NCBI GenBank assembly: GCA_024803745.1
Contig: JANJXV010000024.1
Coordinates: 18,609,927 to 18,673,926 of the forward strand
Origin: Megascapheus bottae
Lineage: Eukaryota; Chordata; Mammalia; Rodentia; Geomyidae
Length of the DNA: 64,000 nt
Reading direction: 5' to 3'
Below the pieces are notes generated by a model. That model was not told the origin of the DNA and made no database searches. It was given only the letters and a program-made list of their open reading frames with translations. Position numbers and translations under genes: made by a program. Positions 12,777 through 24,011 of the stretch are shown here, piece by piece (positions within the stretch are counted from its first letter, which is position 1; every line of letters begins with the position of its first letter).

Positions 12777-13639
12777 AAATTAAATAGATATGTTGCAGAA
12801 GTTTGGTGCAGAGAAAGACTGTAATATTTCCCCACACTAAATAAAGTGGCAAGGTCGCACTAGGATCCACTTTCCTAATTTACACTTAAAACCCTTTCTC
12901 CTGAACACTTCCTTCCCAGAAATGAACCTCCCCCATCTTTCGGTGAAGTGCTGTAGTCACCAGCTAAAGAAAGGCACACAACAGTATTCATCTGCATGCA
13001 CACTAAAAATCTCTACTGCAAAAAATAATGGGGAATTCAATCATTCTTTAAAACTAGAAAATTTACTCCAAAACAAGTCTTTGATCCAAGGATTCTTTAT
13101 TTCTTCTCTGACATGTAGTACTAGCAAAGTTCTGGAATTCCGGCTTAGTTGAGAAACAAAAGAAAATACACAGTGGGATCCTAAATTCTGTGCGATGGCT
13201 ATGCTAGTAGACAGACCTTGCTTGTGTGCTGCTAAAAGCACAAGCTAAAGACAGCAGGAATGGATGGCTCTTATAAACTGCAAGAAGGAGGGGTGAAAGC
13301 CCACTGAAGGGGACCTCAAAGCTCAGCAATCAGGGACGGCAGTTTGCAGATGCCAGCAGCTCTGAGAAGAAGCAGACTCACAGTGGAACTAAGCAGAAAT
13401 GTACCACAACACCCTATCCACAGAAGGGAAAAGGACACCTCCTCCTCAAAGCTCCAGATGGCTCTCCAACTTCCCCTCATACATATGTATTCACAAGCTG
13501 GCCCCTCTGGTTTAGGAAAATTTAAATTAGCAATGTTTTCTTCATGTTTTAGTTAAACTATGTCCCCCCTTTCCTAGTTATTACTGCATTTACATTTTCA
13601 GTAGCCCATTTCACTCTAGATACAGCAATCAACACTTGA

Positions 13640-13803
13640 GGAGAAAATAAAGGTTTAAAAAAAGAGACATATCCAAAGAGGTGACATTGTCCAAAAAGAA
13701 ATGTATTCTTTATCTGATGTACATAACGGGAACTCCTCTATACATGGCCTTTATAATAATAATAATAATGATAATAATATTTACAACAAATAAATAAATA
13801 AGA
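13640..13803 (+). mobile_element. L1-3'-end-like repeat fragment with (AAT)n tail
   Basis: Shares aaaaagaaatgta and a following tctgatgtacataac block with the copy at 9440-9562, and ends in an (AAT)n run and aaataaataaataag. Confidence 0.6.
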
Positions 13804-14609
13804 AAAAAGAGACGTATCTTTTGGGGTCAAAGCAGCAAAGTTAGCCCCCAGTCTTACACAAAACAGGAAGCTAGCAGAAGGTTGCACTGCACTAACCTCT
13901 TCTTGGTAGCAAAGAAAATGCAGGGCAGTTGAATGACCACTGTCTGAGCCTGTTGGCTTTAGAAAAAAAAAAAGAGAGAGAACTGTGCTGGCTACAAGAA
14001 GCACGGAAATATGTGGTCCAGGCTCCCACAAACTCACTGACACCTTCTTAAAATGGCAGCCCTACCCATCTATTAACAAAAAAAATCAAAACTATCTATG
14101 GCTGGAAAGTTCTAGAAACAATTTAAAACTACCAAAAAGAGGTGTGACAGACACCAAGTTACCAAGTTACAAAGGTTAAAACAAAAACTTCCTTTGAAGA
14201 TGAGCCTACAAAGAAAAATTCTGAATCACTGGACGAATACTAATAGAAAAATAAAAGACTCAGAGTATTCCTTCACTGCCCGCCCTTACCAGGACGACCT
14301 TGAGAACAGTATCCTAAAAGTTCTATAAGTGAATGTTGGTCCTGAGATGGACCTTATCACCCTCGCCTGGGTCTTCTCTTGTTGTGTTCCCATTTGTCTT
14401 CTTGGAGAAGTTTCCCCAAAATTTGCACTGCGTGTGACACCACCACAAAAACAAGCCCATGCATTTTTTCACTTGGCCTATTCATAAAAGGATAAAATAG
14501 AATTTATTTTACTGTAAAGGTGCTTGAGATACATATGTGTATTTATCTATCTGGATATCTATAAAATATATTGGTATCCATCAATATAGATATATAAACA
14601 TGTGTCAAT

Positions 14610-14611
<2 letters not shown>

Positions 14612-14644
<33 letters not shown>

Positions 14645-14666
14645 TATAGATAGATAGATAGATAGA
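14612..14666 (+). repeat. (GATA)n microsatellite
   Basis: tagatagatagatagata with one short interruption. Confidence 0.96.
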
Positions 14667-15004
14667 TCAAATTTCTTCTGTCTCCTTGATACAGTGGCCA
14701 AGTGATCGAATATTCCAATCTTTCCTGAACATGTTGGATCACTGCATCATCATCACATGTCATCCAATATCTCTTGCCCTTCACAGGACAGAATTCCTTT
14801 TTCTTTGGTCTTGAAATTCTTTCATGTACACACAATGAGAGTGGCTAGTCCTTTGACTGAAGAAGCTCTGTATATCTTCTTATCACAACCTGAAATCATT
14901 TTTCCTTTCCAGAAGCTATTCATTGCTTCCCAGCAACCAGCCTTCTTCAAAGAAGGCTTAACCCAAAGGAAAGGGAGCCATATCAGATCACAGCCAAACC
15001 TGGC

Positions 15005-15140
15005 CATATGCTGGCTGCATGAGGAAGACCAGTCACTTAACCATGTTCTACCCAATCTGAAAAGAAGAGTAACAGTGGCTGCCTCTTGGTATTGTTTTCC
15101 TGATTAAGTAGCACATGGACATTGCTTAGCATGTACCTGG
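15005..15140 (+). mobile_element. MIR-like ancient SINE fragment
   Basis: gaccagtcacttaaccatgt then aatctgaaaagaagagtaac and ttgcttagcatgtacctgg follow the MIR order. Confidence 0.5.
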
Positions 15141-15377
15141 CAAATTAACACTAGCTACTATGGTCTGACTCTTTGTCCTCTTTCCTCTTTCTTTGATTAA
15201 TAAAGGCCATTCCCTAGGAGCAAAATACCCTTTTCTATTGTTCCACTTAAAGGAAAAATGGAGCCTTAAATGTGGAAATCTATCCCACTTTTGGCAGTTA
15301 TCAAGCAAAAAAGCTTTTCTGTTCCAAAGGATAAACAACAGTAAAAGCCAAGCAGTCCTGAGACAAAAGAAAATGAA

Positions 15378-15490
15378 AGGAAGTGGTACTGTGGCTCAAA
15401 GTGGTAGAGTACTAGACTTGAGCTAAAGAGCTCAGGGACAGTGATCAAGGCCAGAGTTCAAGCCCCACAACCAACAAAAAACAACAACAA
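15378..15490 (+). mobile_element. Geo-type right half only
   Basis: ggaagtggtactgtggctca through agttcaagccccacaacc, then an A/C-rich tail; the left half is missing. Confidence 0.8.
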
Positions 15491-16438
15491 AAAGAGAGTG
15501 AAAGTAAATCCGTTATAATATAGCAGGATCTTGATCAATAGTCTATATTTTTGTCCTTATAAGAACTGTATAAAATGAACGTTGGCCCTAAAGTTGTTCT
15601 TAGAGGTCTTGTCCCCATGTATGTCGTGAGAAATCCCCTCTTTGGTGAGTCCAAGCGGCACACTGTAGGTACATGAGGAGATACTCTACTTGTTAGGGTT
15701 CAGTATCCTCAAATTATCTCCACCAGCTCACCTAGAAGAACCCTTTTGATTCAATCACTGAATTCAGTGAAACATACAGAAAATTTGGTGAACTGAAGTT
15801 ATCCTAAAAAGGCCACATCACTGTAGCTGGCAGACTTCTCTGCCCTTCATTAGGAAAGCCAAGGCTGACAGATTCAGAACACCAGGCCCTCGCCAGGCTC
15901 CCAGCAGCCAGGCAATGGAGAAGCTGGCCGATGCTGCCACCATCTGGTCACCTGCAGCTCCTGCTGGCTGACTGCACAGCATGGTGAACTAACATTAGAT
16001 ATGGCAGAGTGGGGGTGCTTCCAACCCAGCAGACGTGGAGTGTACTGCCCTGCACCCTGCAGACATATTAAAGACACACACACACTGGGAAATCAGAGAA
16101 CAAGAACAACATCTCTCAACCCTGAAATAAGAGCAAGACAATAGTTCAGAAGGATCTGGTGGTTCTTTTCCATAACTATCCTCCTGCAGGTGGCTAGACC
16201 ACAGGTTCCTGGTTTGAACCCCACCCACACAGAAAAACCTTCAAGACTATTACCAAAATGGGCATCAAAAATTCAAGCTGGAGGCAAGATTCGAGTAGTA
16301 GAGAAACATCTTTAAGGAAACAAGCCAAGCAAGACGGTAAGGCCCAGAACTCAAGCCCAAGAACCAGCAACACAACAACAACATCCCTTTCTATGTAAAC
16401 TCATATGGTAAAGGAGAATCAAAGTCCTCATCAGAGTC

Positions 16439-16660
16439 AATCAAAACTGTTCCTTCTGGGCCAGGAGCATGTCCTAGGGGTAGAGTGCTTGCCTAGTATG
16501 CATGAAGCCCCAGCTTCAATTCCTTGGTGCCACATACATAGAAAAAGCCAGACGTGATGCTGTGGCTCAAGAGGTAGAGTGCTAGCCTTAAAGGAATGGC
16601 CATTAGCAGTGATCAGGCCCTGAGCCCAAGCCCAAGGGAAAATCAAAACTATTCCTTCTG
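16439..16660 (+). mobile_element. IDL-Geo-like SINE with 20-bp TSD
   Basis: Body 16459-16640. Flanked by aatcaaaact-g/a-ttccttctg repeats with one mismatch. Head and right half are both present; the tail is short. Confidence 0.92.
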
Positions 16661-16852
16661 CAATCCCTTCTTGGGTCTGTCACAATGCTGGCAGAATTCT
16701 GACAACTGAAATGCTCACTCGTGAAAGGCTGAATACCATATCCCAAAGAGATCCCTGACAGTCTTGAGAATTATACATTACTTGCCTAAGGCCAGTAGGT
16801 TTTCCTCATAAGTCAGTTGGACTGCCTCTTCTTTATTTAAACTCTGCCTCAA

Positions 16853-17030
16853 GCCAGGTACAGTGGCTCAAATCTCTAATTCTAGGTGGAAATTGGTGAA
16901 CCATGATTCAAGTCCATCCCAGGGGGGGGGAAAATTCACAAGACACCTTGTCAACCATTAGCTAGATGTGGTGGTGCATAACTGTCTCACACACAAACAC
17001 AAACACACACACAACAATAAATTAAAAACG
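16853..17030 (+). mobile_element. Old B1-like SINE with (CA)-rich end
   Basis: gccaggtacagtggctcaaa and tagctagatgtggtggtgca are 7SL-type segments; ends in a (CA)-rich run at about 16986-17012. Confidence 0.6.
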
Positions 17031-17559
17031 AAACTCAGTTTCCACCAAGAATTGTATCAAATCTCACTCATCATTCTGAAGACTTTTCCAGATACTCCAT
17101 GAGAACTCCTTTACTAAAGCCATCATTCTTCTAGTCTCCAAATTCATGCAACTTCTTCATTCTCTCTTAAAATTCACTGCCTCTCTTTGTGTGTCTGTCT
17201 TTCTTTCTCTCTTGCTTTCTTTCTCTCTGTCTCTGTTTTTCCCTCTTCTTGACAAAACAAACCACTAGTTGTTCCTCTATTCTCTATCTTTTCATTTTGC
17301 CTGTTGGACTTGGGCTGAAATCCCATCACTATATGTCCCTGTCATGTTTAACCATTATGTTTTGAATTCCTATCTTTGGAAACACTTACTCACTTGGCAG
17401 ATAAAACATAGGCTGGCACTAGGCTTCTTATAGGCCTCTGTTGCAAGGGGGAGAGATGGGAGGGTGTTAGGGCTCAGAAAATGATACCCAAGGTATGGTA
17501 TTTGGACACGTTGAGTATTGTGAGTGAAAGGATACTGGAACACCCTTAGAAGCAAAGGC

Positions 17560-17995
17560 TACTGCTCTGACCTTCTCTTTGATTTTTAGACCTTCTCAAG
17601 TTAAGTCAGAAATGAAAATTCCTCTTCCCCAAGCCAGCCTGTAGAAACTAGGGCCCTTGGTTGCAAAAGCCATCCCTAAAACCTAGAAATAGATCACAGA
17701 TCTTTCCCAAGGCCATAATACATAATGACCATTGTGTGGCCACATGAATTCTCTGACCTACTTCACCTGATGGTAGATCACAGGACCCTGGTTCCAGAAC
17801 ACACCTCGCCCCACACCTGGCAGGAAGGAATGCTACACAAAGAAGCCCTAAGGAGCTCCCTCTTCAGTCCAGTATGCTCCAATCACCAGCTTTATGTCCC
17901 ACCACACACATTCCCCAAGCATAGAACAAGTACTTTTCCTTGGGTCTGAAGGATCTTTTGTCACATAAAACTGATTCAATAAATGTGTTTTAGTC
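17560..17995 (+). mobile_element. Candidate solitary LTR
   Basis: C-rich block ending cataaaactgattcaataaa tgtgtttt, an AATAAA-like signal placed as in the R region of retroviral-type LTRs. No paired LTR or internal genes seen, and family not identified. Confidence 0.35.
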
Positions 17996-18871
17996 TCTTC
18001 TTGACCAGTGGCTTCTTACAGGAGTCTCAGCCATGCTGTCTCTGATGCAGAGAAAATAAATTCATCCTTTTCACGCATACAGTAGCAGATCCCTAAATAT
18101 ATCATTCTAGGACACTGCAACCACTAGAAACATAATCAGCACTGAGTGGGGAAAATTCCAGTCAAAGGATATCTTACAAAACGTAAGTTGAGGTTTGAGT
18201 CAGGTTTGCTGCTATTTTTGTAAGAAGTTATTGAGTATTTTATAGGCTAAATCGTTTGCATTATGGATCTTGAAGACTGGTAAACACTGTTTTCCCAAGT
18301 GAAAAATGTTTTTTCTCTCTAGTAAGTGTGTGAAGACCAATGAAATCATTGTTCTACTTCATTTCATTGCATTTAATGGTACATAATGTGTAGCTCATGC
18401 TGTATTAAGTGCTTTCATGCTAAGAGAGGAAATTAGAGAGGAAATTTTGTTTTTACTTTTGAAAATGAAACATTCTAATTAAGGAAATTAAAAAAACCTA
18501 AAAGAACCCACAATGCAATCCTAGATACTAAGCAATTAGACTCCAAATAAAAAAGTGAAAGGCAAATCTATCTGATTCTTCATCCTTTATCTTTACTAAA
18601 CATATCAACAAAATGGAAACCCTATGGAAATCATTACAACAGAGTGAAGAGAGGAGGGGGGAGATCAAAGACAGTGAAGTTAATAAAATCCCTTTCCTAT
18701 GTTTTCTTTAAAAATGCATACAAATGAGAACAATGAATAACCTCTAAGGTACCTGAGTCAGTATTCTGAATTTTATTTCCTCTAGGAAAAAAAGTTCACT
18801 AATTCTAGTATATCCAGAAATTCACGTATTTCTCCTTAAAGCAACAGATTATTAAGACTAAATGGAAAACT

Positions 18872-18982
18872 AGGTTGGGTGGTTCATGCCTACAATTCTA
18901 GCTACAATTCAGGAAGCAGAGATTTGAGGATCATAGTTCAAAGCCAGCCTGGGTAGGAAATTCTGCCAAACTCTTAGCTACA

Positions 18983-19020
<38 letters not shown>

Positions 19021-19135
19021 AGAAGTAGGACTCTGGCTCAAGTGGTAAAGCACTGACCTTGAGCAAAGAGGCCCAGAGACAATACTCAGGCCCTGGGTTT
19101 AAGTTCCAGAATCAGAATCACCCCCCTTCCAAAAA
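18872..19135 (+). mobile_element. Composite SINE split by a (CA)n array between its halves
   Basis: B1-like half (ggttcatgcctacaattcta) to 18984, then (CA)n to about 19019, then the right half (agaagtaggactctggctca) and tail. Confidence 0.85.
18984..19020 (+). repeat. (CA)n microsatellite
   Basis: About 17 CA units inside the SINE at 18872. Confidence 0.96.
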
Positions 19136-19389
19136 AAATAAAAACATAAGATAGCAAGTATTTGATGCACCTTGCTGTGTAACTGTCTCCACAAACTCAC
19201 TAATTTGAACAGCTATACAAACATCCAATTCCCTTACTAAGAGCTAAGAATTCAGACAAAAAGCCATACTGCCGGTTTTATAGAATAAAAAAGAAAAGAT
19301 GTGTTGAAGAAGGCAACAAAGGAAGCACTGCCTGCATTAGCTCTAAGCAACCTGTGAAGAAGGAGCTTCCCTTTGGGGGAGGAAAAAGT

Positions 19390-20240
19390 CGGAATTACGT
19401 CCAGACCTTAGACTTGAAACCTAGTGTCAGGCTGGCCACAAGTAAAGTATGATGCCAAACAGAGGTAGAGCCCCCACCCATACCCCAACGACTTCCCCGA
19501 ATCAATATCCATGCACTGGGTCACTCGACTGCTGGAGCCCCTGTGGGCAGCCCACACCATCGTCCTGTAGCAGACATTGCACAAGACTCCACCTACTGGC
19601 AGGAGCTGGAAAACTAGCCTAGGATTTGTCCTGGAACATAGATCTAGGCCTGCCATGCTGAAAACCAGATTCAAATAAACAGAGACAGAGTACCAAGCCA
19701 GAGCTCACAGGCAAAGCTGCTGTCCTTTCCCTGGCCTCAGACACAGACCTGTTTCGGCAGGACAGGTTCAAGATTGGGTCTGTATCACGGCCAGCCCTCA
19801 AGTGAGTCTTAGATACTCTCCCTGCCTCGGGACTATACAGGCCCCAAGGCCTGTGAGCCTCAGGTGTCACTTGGCTTAAATTCAGCCTTGGTGGGCAAAG
19901 GATTGTCTTTCTTATCAAACTTCTCTCATGAAGGAGCACAGCTGTTCCCAGAGCTGGTGCCCATGGACTGAGCCTCTGTTCCTGCCCTAGTGCAGGCAGA
20001 GAACTGCACCCCACAGACTTCCTATTTCAGCCTGGTCCACCACACCAGTGTCCGCTGTGGTGTGGGCTTTGATGCACCCTTGGTCCTGTGCAGGGCCTTG
20101 CAGCTGGGAAGATTAGAAATGAGTCATCTGGCTTGGGTTAGTGTCACCAACACTTGTACCACAGTGTGGAACAAGACTCCATTTTTTGAGGGTGAAAGGG
20201 AGAGTTTGCTAGAATCATGCCTTGATTAGGTTAGTAAAAA
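19390..20240. other. GC-richer block of unknown nature
   Basis: Markedly less AT-rich than its surroundings, with overlapping minus-strand open frames (88 and 131 codons) lacking any motif I recognise and no flanking repeats seen. Could be an unrecognised LTR or a decayed gene copy. Confidence 0.4.
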
Positions 20241-20625
20241 CGAATGCAAGCCATTGATTATGGGCAAATTATACATATTTTTTGCTTTCTATGTGTCAGT
20301 TTTTAAATGCATTAACAGAAAAGCATGGAGACACAATAGTTTATATATTTTTAAAAGAATCTGGCCACCCAGGAAAATCTTCCTTTTGATGGCATCCTTG
20401 CTCTGCAGACTTGAAACATGAGTCATTGTTTAGAAAGGTCAAGTGCCCTCAAGGCAGAACAAGTTCTCTTCTGGTTCTCACAGGCTAGGATTCTCAGAAG
20501 AGAGGACTGGTAAAACTGGACTAAATGAAGAACACTGTCACAGAAAATAAGTCATAACAATAATAATAATCATTTTAAACTAGGAAAAATAAGATAGAAA
20601 AATGAATTCTCTTTCAAGGACCTAC

Positions 20626-20686
20626 CGTTCCATCACCACCACACGCCAGAATTCGTAGATTTGGGACTTTCCTATACAACTCAAGC
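20626..20686 (-). CDS. DGKI: DGKI exon: ATP-binding GGDGT
   Basis: 61-bp exon: one base finishing the split Ala codon, then 20 codons reading [25 protein letters not shown] is the glycine-rich nucleotide-binding motif of the DGK catalytic domain; changing the second or third Gly abolishes activity in the family. Acceptor CTTATAG/G, donor ACG/GTAGGT, a somewhat weak donor (G at +4 in place of A). The exon ends directly after the motif; the next exon continues VGW. Confidence 0.97.
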
Positions 20687-22107
20687 CTATAAGGAAACAA
20701 AAGAAGCCATTACTTCTTATGGCACAGAGAAAATGCAACATGACATGGAGAAGGGTGGTGTCTACTGGAGAAAACCTATTTCATGAAGATGATGACACCA
20801 AAAGAACCCGTTTCCATGGAAACTCAAGAGTCCCAAGTCCAACTGCCTCAAGACAGGTGGAAAATATATTTTTAAATGGCCAACAACAGAGCGGAATTGA
20901 GATACTCTCAAATCCTTAATTCTCCCAATTGCAGTCCTCTTGTCAACATGCATTTATTTCTCTTTTCAATCCTTTTACTTCTTGTCTTCTTTTTCTTTTT
21001 GCCTCCTTTCCTTTCTTAGAGAAAATACCATTAACTGGTTATCAATTGGTTTTTTTTGTACGTGTTTCTTCTTTATATTTTATTAGGTCCACCTAGATCC
21101 ATTCATTTTTCAAACCCATCATTTCTGCTCTTAATTCTAATCATTTTCTACAACACCCATATATGTCTATCCTTCAAGACCTTCCATATCCAAAGTAAAG
21201 AGACATACTAATTATTCTTTTAGTTTCCTACTTGAGGTTTGCTCATTTTATTTTTCTTGCTGTCTCTCAAGAAAATACAATGATAACCTGTAGCTAAAGT
21301 ATGTGGTTTGACCCAGAAAAATAATCACTAATTTGAAGTGCCATGATTTTTCTCCCCTGGAAATTTTGTTTCTCCTATCTTGTTCTCTCTGAAGTGTCTC
21401 CTTAAAGTCTAAGTGATGTGATAAAAAATATTAGAAAAATTAAGTCTATAAAGAATATGAGCCTGAGTAGCAGATTTACCTTAATACAAATGAACAGGGG
21501 GGAAAAAAGAAGGCTAACAGCAAACTCTAGTGGCAAAGAAATTCATAACAGAAATTTAACTTTCCCAGTTCATGTTCTATTCTATGCTTGAAAACACACT
21601 GTATCAGCCAGGCAGTGGCTCACGCCTATAATCCTAGCTGCTCAGGAGGCTGAGATCTGAGAATCAAGGTTCAAAGCCAGCCTGGGCACAAAAGGACCTG
21701 AGACTCTTATCTCTAATTAACCTCCAGAAAATGGGAAGTGAGGCTTGGCTCAAGGGCACAGCGAGTGGGGCACGGTAGCCTTGAGCTGAAAAGCTCAGGC
21801 ACAATGCCCAGGCCCAAGGGTAGGGTGGAGCCTTGAACTGAAGGGCTCAGGAACAACGCCCAGGCTGAGTTCAAGCCCCATGACCCATCAAAAAGAAAAC
21901 AGAAAACAAAGAACATAAGCCTGAGGACAAGTAGTGGGAATCATCAAATAAAGTTTCAAGAGAAGGAAAGCAGAAACATAGAAAGTAGAGGAGAGACGAG
22001 CAAGACATATTTCACCAGGTAAACCAGATAACAGACGTCAGCTGAAATCCTAAAGTCCTCACTTGCTGTAGATTCTGATGGACCCTAGAGGATATTTTCA
22101 GACTTAC
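20687..22107 (-). other. DGKI intron, 1.4 kb
   Basis: The only recognisable item is a composite SINE at about 21604-21895 (plus strand). The stretch 20940-21590 is T-rich unique-looking sequence. Confidence 0.8.
21604..21895 (+). mobile_element. Composite SINE with partly duplicated right half
   Basis: Left half ggctcacgcctataatccta; the right half contains two similar segments, agccttgagctgaaaagctcag and gagccttgaactgaagggctc, about 55 bp apart, suggesting an internal duplication. Confidence 0.85.
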
Positions 22108-22190
22108 GCATCTTTTGGCCCTTCCTGAGAAAGATCAAAAACTTGTCGTGGGTTCAAGTACCACATGAACATCTGCAGGACTTTGGTTCC
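22108..22190 (-). CDS. DGKI: DGKI exon: catalytic domain
   Basis: 83-bp exon, begins in phase 0 and ends after two bases of an Ala codon: [20 protein letters not shown], then SQEGPKD plus [12 protein letters not shown] is a signature of DGK catalytic domains following the NPKSGG loop. Acceptor TTTTATTCCTTTCCAG/GGA, donor GC/GTAAGT. It is the only exon apart from its partner at 20626-20686 that would shift the frame if skipped alone; the two together total 144 bp and could be skipped in frame. Confidence 0.97.
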
Positions 22191-22302
22191 CTGGAAAGGA
22201 ATAAAAGAAAAATGACCATAATAGAAAAAAGTTTTCAGTATTCGCAAAATAGAAACAAATTTGCTATACCTAAAATAGCAGGTAACTATAAACAGTATAG
22301 AA

Positions 22303-22530
22303 ATGTGGTTAAAACCATAAGCTTGGGTTGCATGTCCAGTGAGGTGAATGCCCTTATTCCAGTGTAATGCCAGGCCAATTTCTTAATTTCCTGAAGCACA
22401 GCCTCCCATTCTTTTAGTACAGAGCACAGAGTATCTCCCCCATAATGCTGTTGCAAGGATTGCCTGCTATGTTTGGAGACCACAGCACTATGCTTGACAT
22501 CTCATGGATGCTTACAGAATATTATCTACC
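22303..22530 (+). mobile_element. MIR-like ancient SINE
   Basis: Long collinear match by eye: accataagcttggg, ccaatttcttaatttcctga, ctgttgcaaggattgcctgc, gcactatgcttgacatctca, in the MIR order. Confidence 0.6.
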
Positions 22531-23606
22531 CACTAATACTTAATGAGTGAAGAAAAACATATAGGGAAGGCGTGAGCCACACAATTTCACACTAATTTTC
22601 ACATTATAATGCAAACCATTACCATCTACATAATATGTCACGTGAGCAATACTGTTATACATTATTTAATTGAAGCAATTTTTCTACCTGAAGCAAAAGT
22701 GTAACCAGATGAACCTATTTTCATATACATGCTACTCATTCCATCTTTCCATACCATATAAAACTTGTCCTCTTTTGTATAGACCCTAACTTACTTGGAC
22801 ACTAATTGCCTGTTTGTCTATTTGCTTGTATCAATTATATCCAAGCCTTTTCTCAGACATGAACATTTATGGAGCCTTTGAAGGAACTGTGACATTCATA
22901 GCAGCTATCATCATGAAGATATAAGGCGTTTTGGAATGTGTAGGGTAGACTGAGTTTAAAGACATGAACAGAGTCTCTTGTATTGATTGGTACCAAAACA
23001 ACTTCAACACTGATTTTTAAAAAGAAAAAGACTTCATTTGATCAACCACAGCAGACAATGTTTGACCAGTTAACAGAGTCTGTCACCTGCCAAACCATAG
23101 TGATTGCATTTTCCTAAAATCTCCCTAGGCTGGTCGGCCTGATAGAATAGAAATACCCTGAGGCTTGAGTCAGAGCTTGGGAGTTCTTACTGGGTCAGGA
23201 GCACTTCCTGGTGCCTGAAGTAGATGGCATGCCCTTCCAGGGGGGATTCTGTAAGAGCAATGAATCAGCATTAACTAGCCCAGTATGTGGCCCAAAACGG
23301 ATCCTGGTAGGTGTCAGCCCCTTTCTCTTTGCTCTTTGTTCTTCTCCTCAGCAATCACCCTGCTTGGTGTGAAGGCTACAGTGTGGTAATAATTATCCCA
23401 TTGCAGGCCCATTATTGGAGGCCTGTGCAGGTCTTTCTTTGTTCTACATATCATCCAAACCTATAATCTACAAGCTCTGCCTCACCCTGTGCCTGCTCTG
23501 ATGTTTGGGATAACACACTACCCTTAATTATCATAGCTGGTCCTCCTGTTACCCCAAATGACATATTTTACTTCCTGTCCAATACAAACATGAATTTAGA
23601 GACAAT

Positions 23607-23693
23607 AGCTCAGTAAGTCCTCAATTCTTTTCGTTAGCTCAGTAAGTCCTCAATTCTTTTCATTAGCTCAGTAAGTCCTCAATTCTTTTCATT
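23607..23693 (+). repeat. 29-bp minisatellite, three copies
   Basis: agctcagtaagtcctcaatt plus cttttcgtt or cttttcatt, three units at 23607, 23636 and 23665; they differ at one base only (g in the first, a in the others). Confidence 0.97.
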
Positions 23694-23969
23694 TATCCTG
23701 GGTTGGGGCTTGCTACCAAGTGTGTACAGGATGCTTTCAATAATGTTTCCTCCTGAATAGGTGAGCTAAGAGTCTTTTTAATGACCAATCAGTTTAAAGA
23801 ACATATCCAACTGACTTGCTGGGAAATTAATTTTTCAGTTGTAGATTCCCAGGGCCCTGTGTGAATGGTGTGTGTTAATTATTATCCCTCCCCACTCTGT
23901 TGCAACAGCAGGCATGTCGCCATTTTAGCATCTCCTTTTCTGCACTCTGTGAGGTAATTAAGTCCTTTA

Positions 23970-23970
<1 letters not shown>

Positions 23971-24009
<39 letters not shown>
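23971..24009 (+). repeat. (CA)n microsatellite
   Basis: About 19 CA units. Confidence 0.97.

Positions 24010-24011
<2 letters not shown>

Larger units (their letters stand above)
10916..20625 (-). other. DGKI intron, 9.7 kb
   Basis: Contains a MIR-like fragment near 11215-11400, degenerate B1-type SINEs around 12218-12586 followed by a purine tract, an L1-3'-end-like piece near 13640-13800, a (GATA)n array, a MIR near 15005-15140, SINEs at 15378, 16459, 16853 and 18872, a possible LTR near 17560-17990 and an unexplained GC-richer block at 19390-20240. 12840-13640 and 18000-18860 show nothing I can name. Confidence 0.75.

Noticed and set aside
23607..23693. Possible CRISPR-like repeat array
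   Set aside because: Units are directly adjacent with no spacers, and the locus is mammalian intron; it is a minisatellite.
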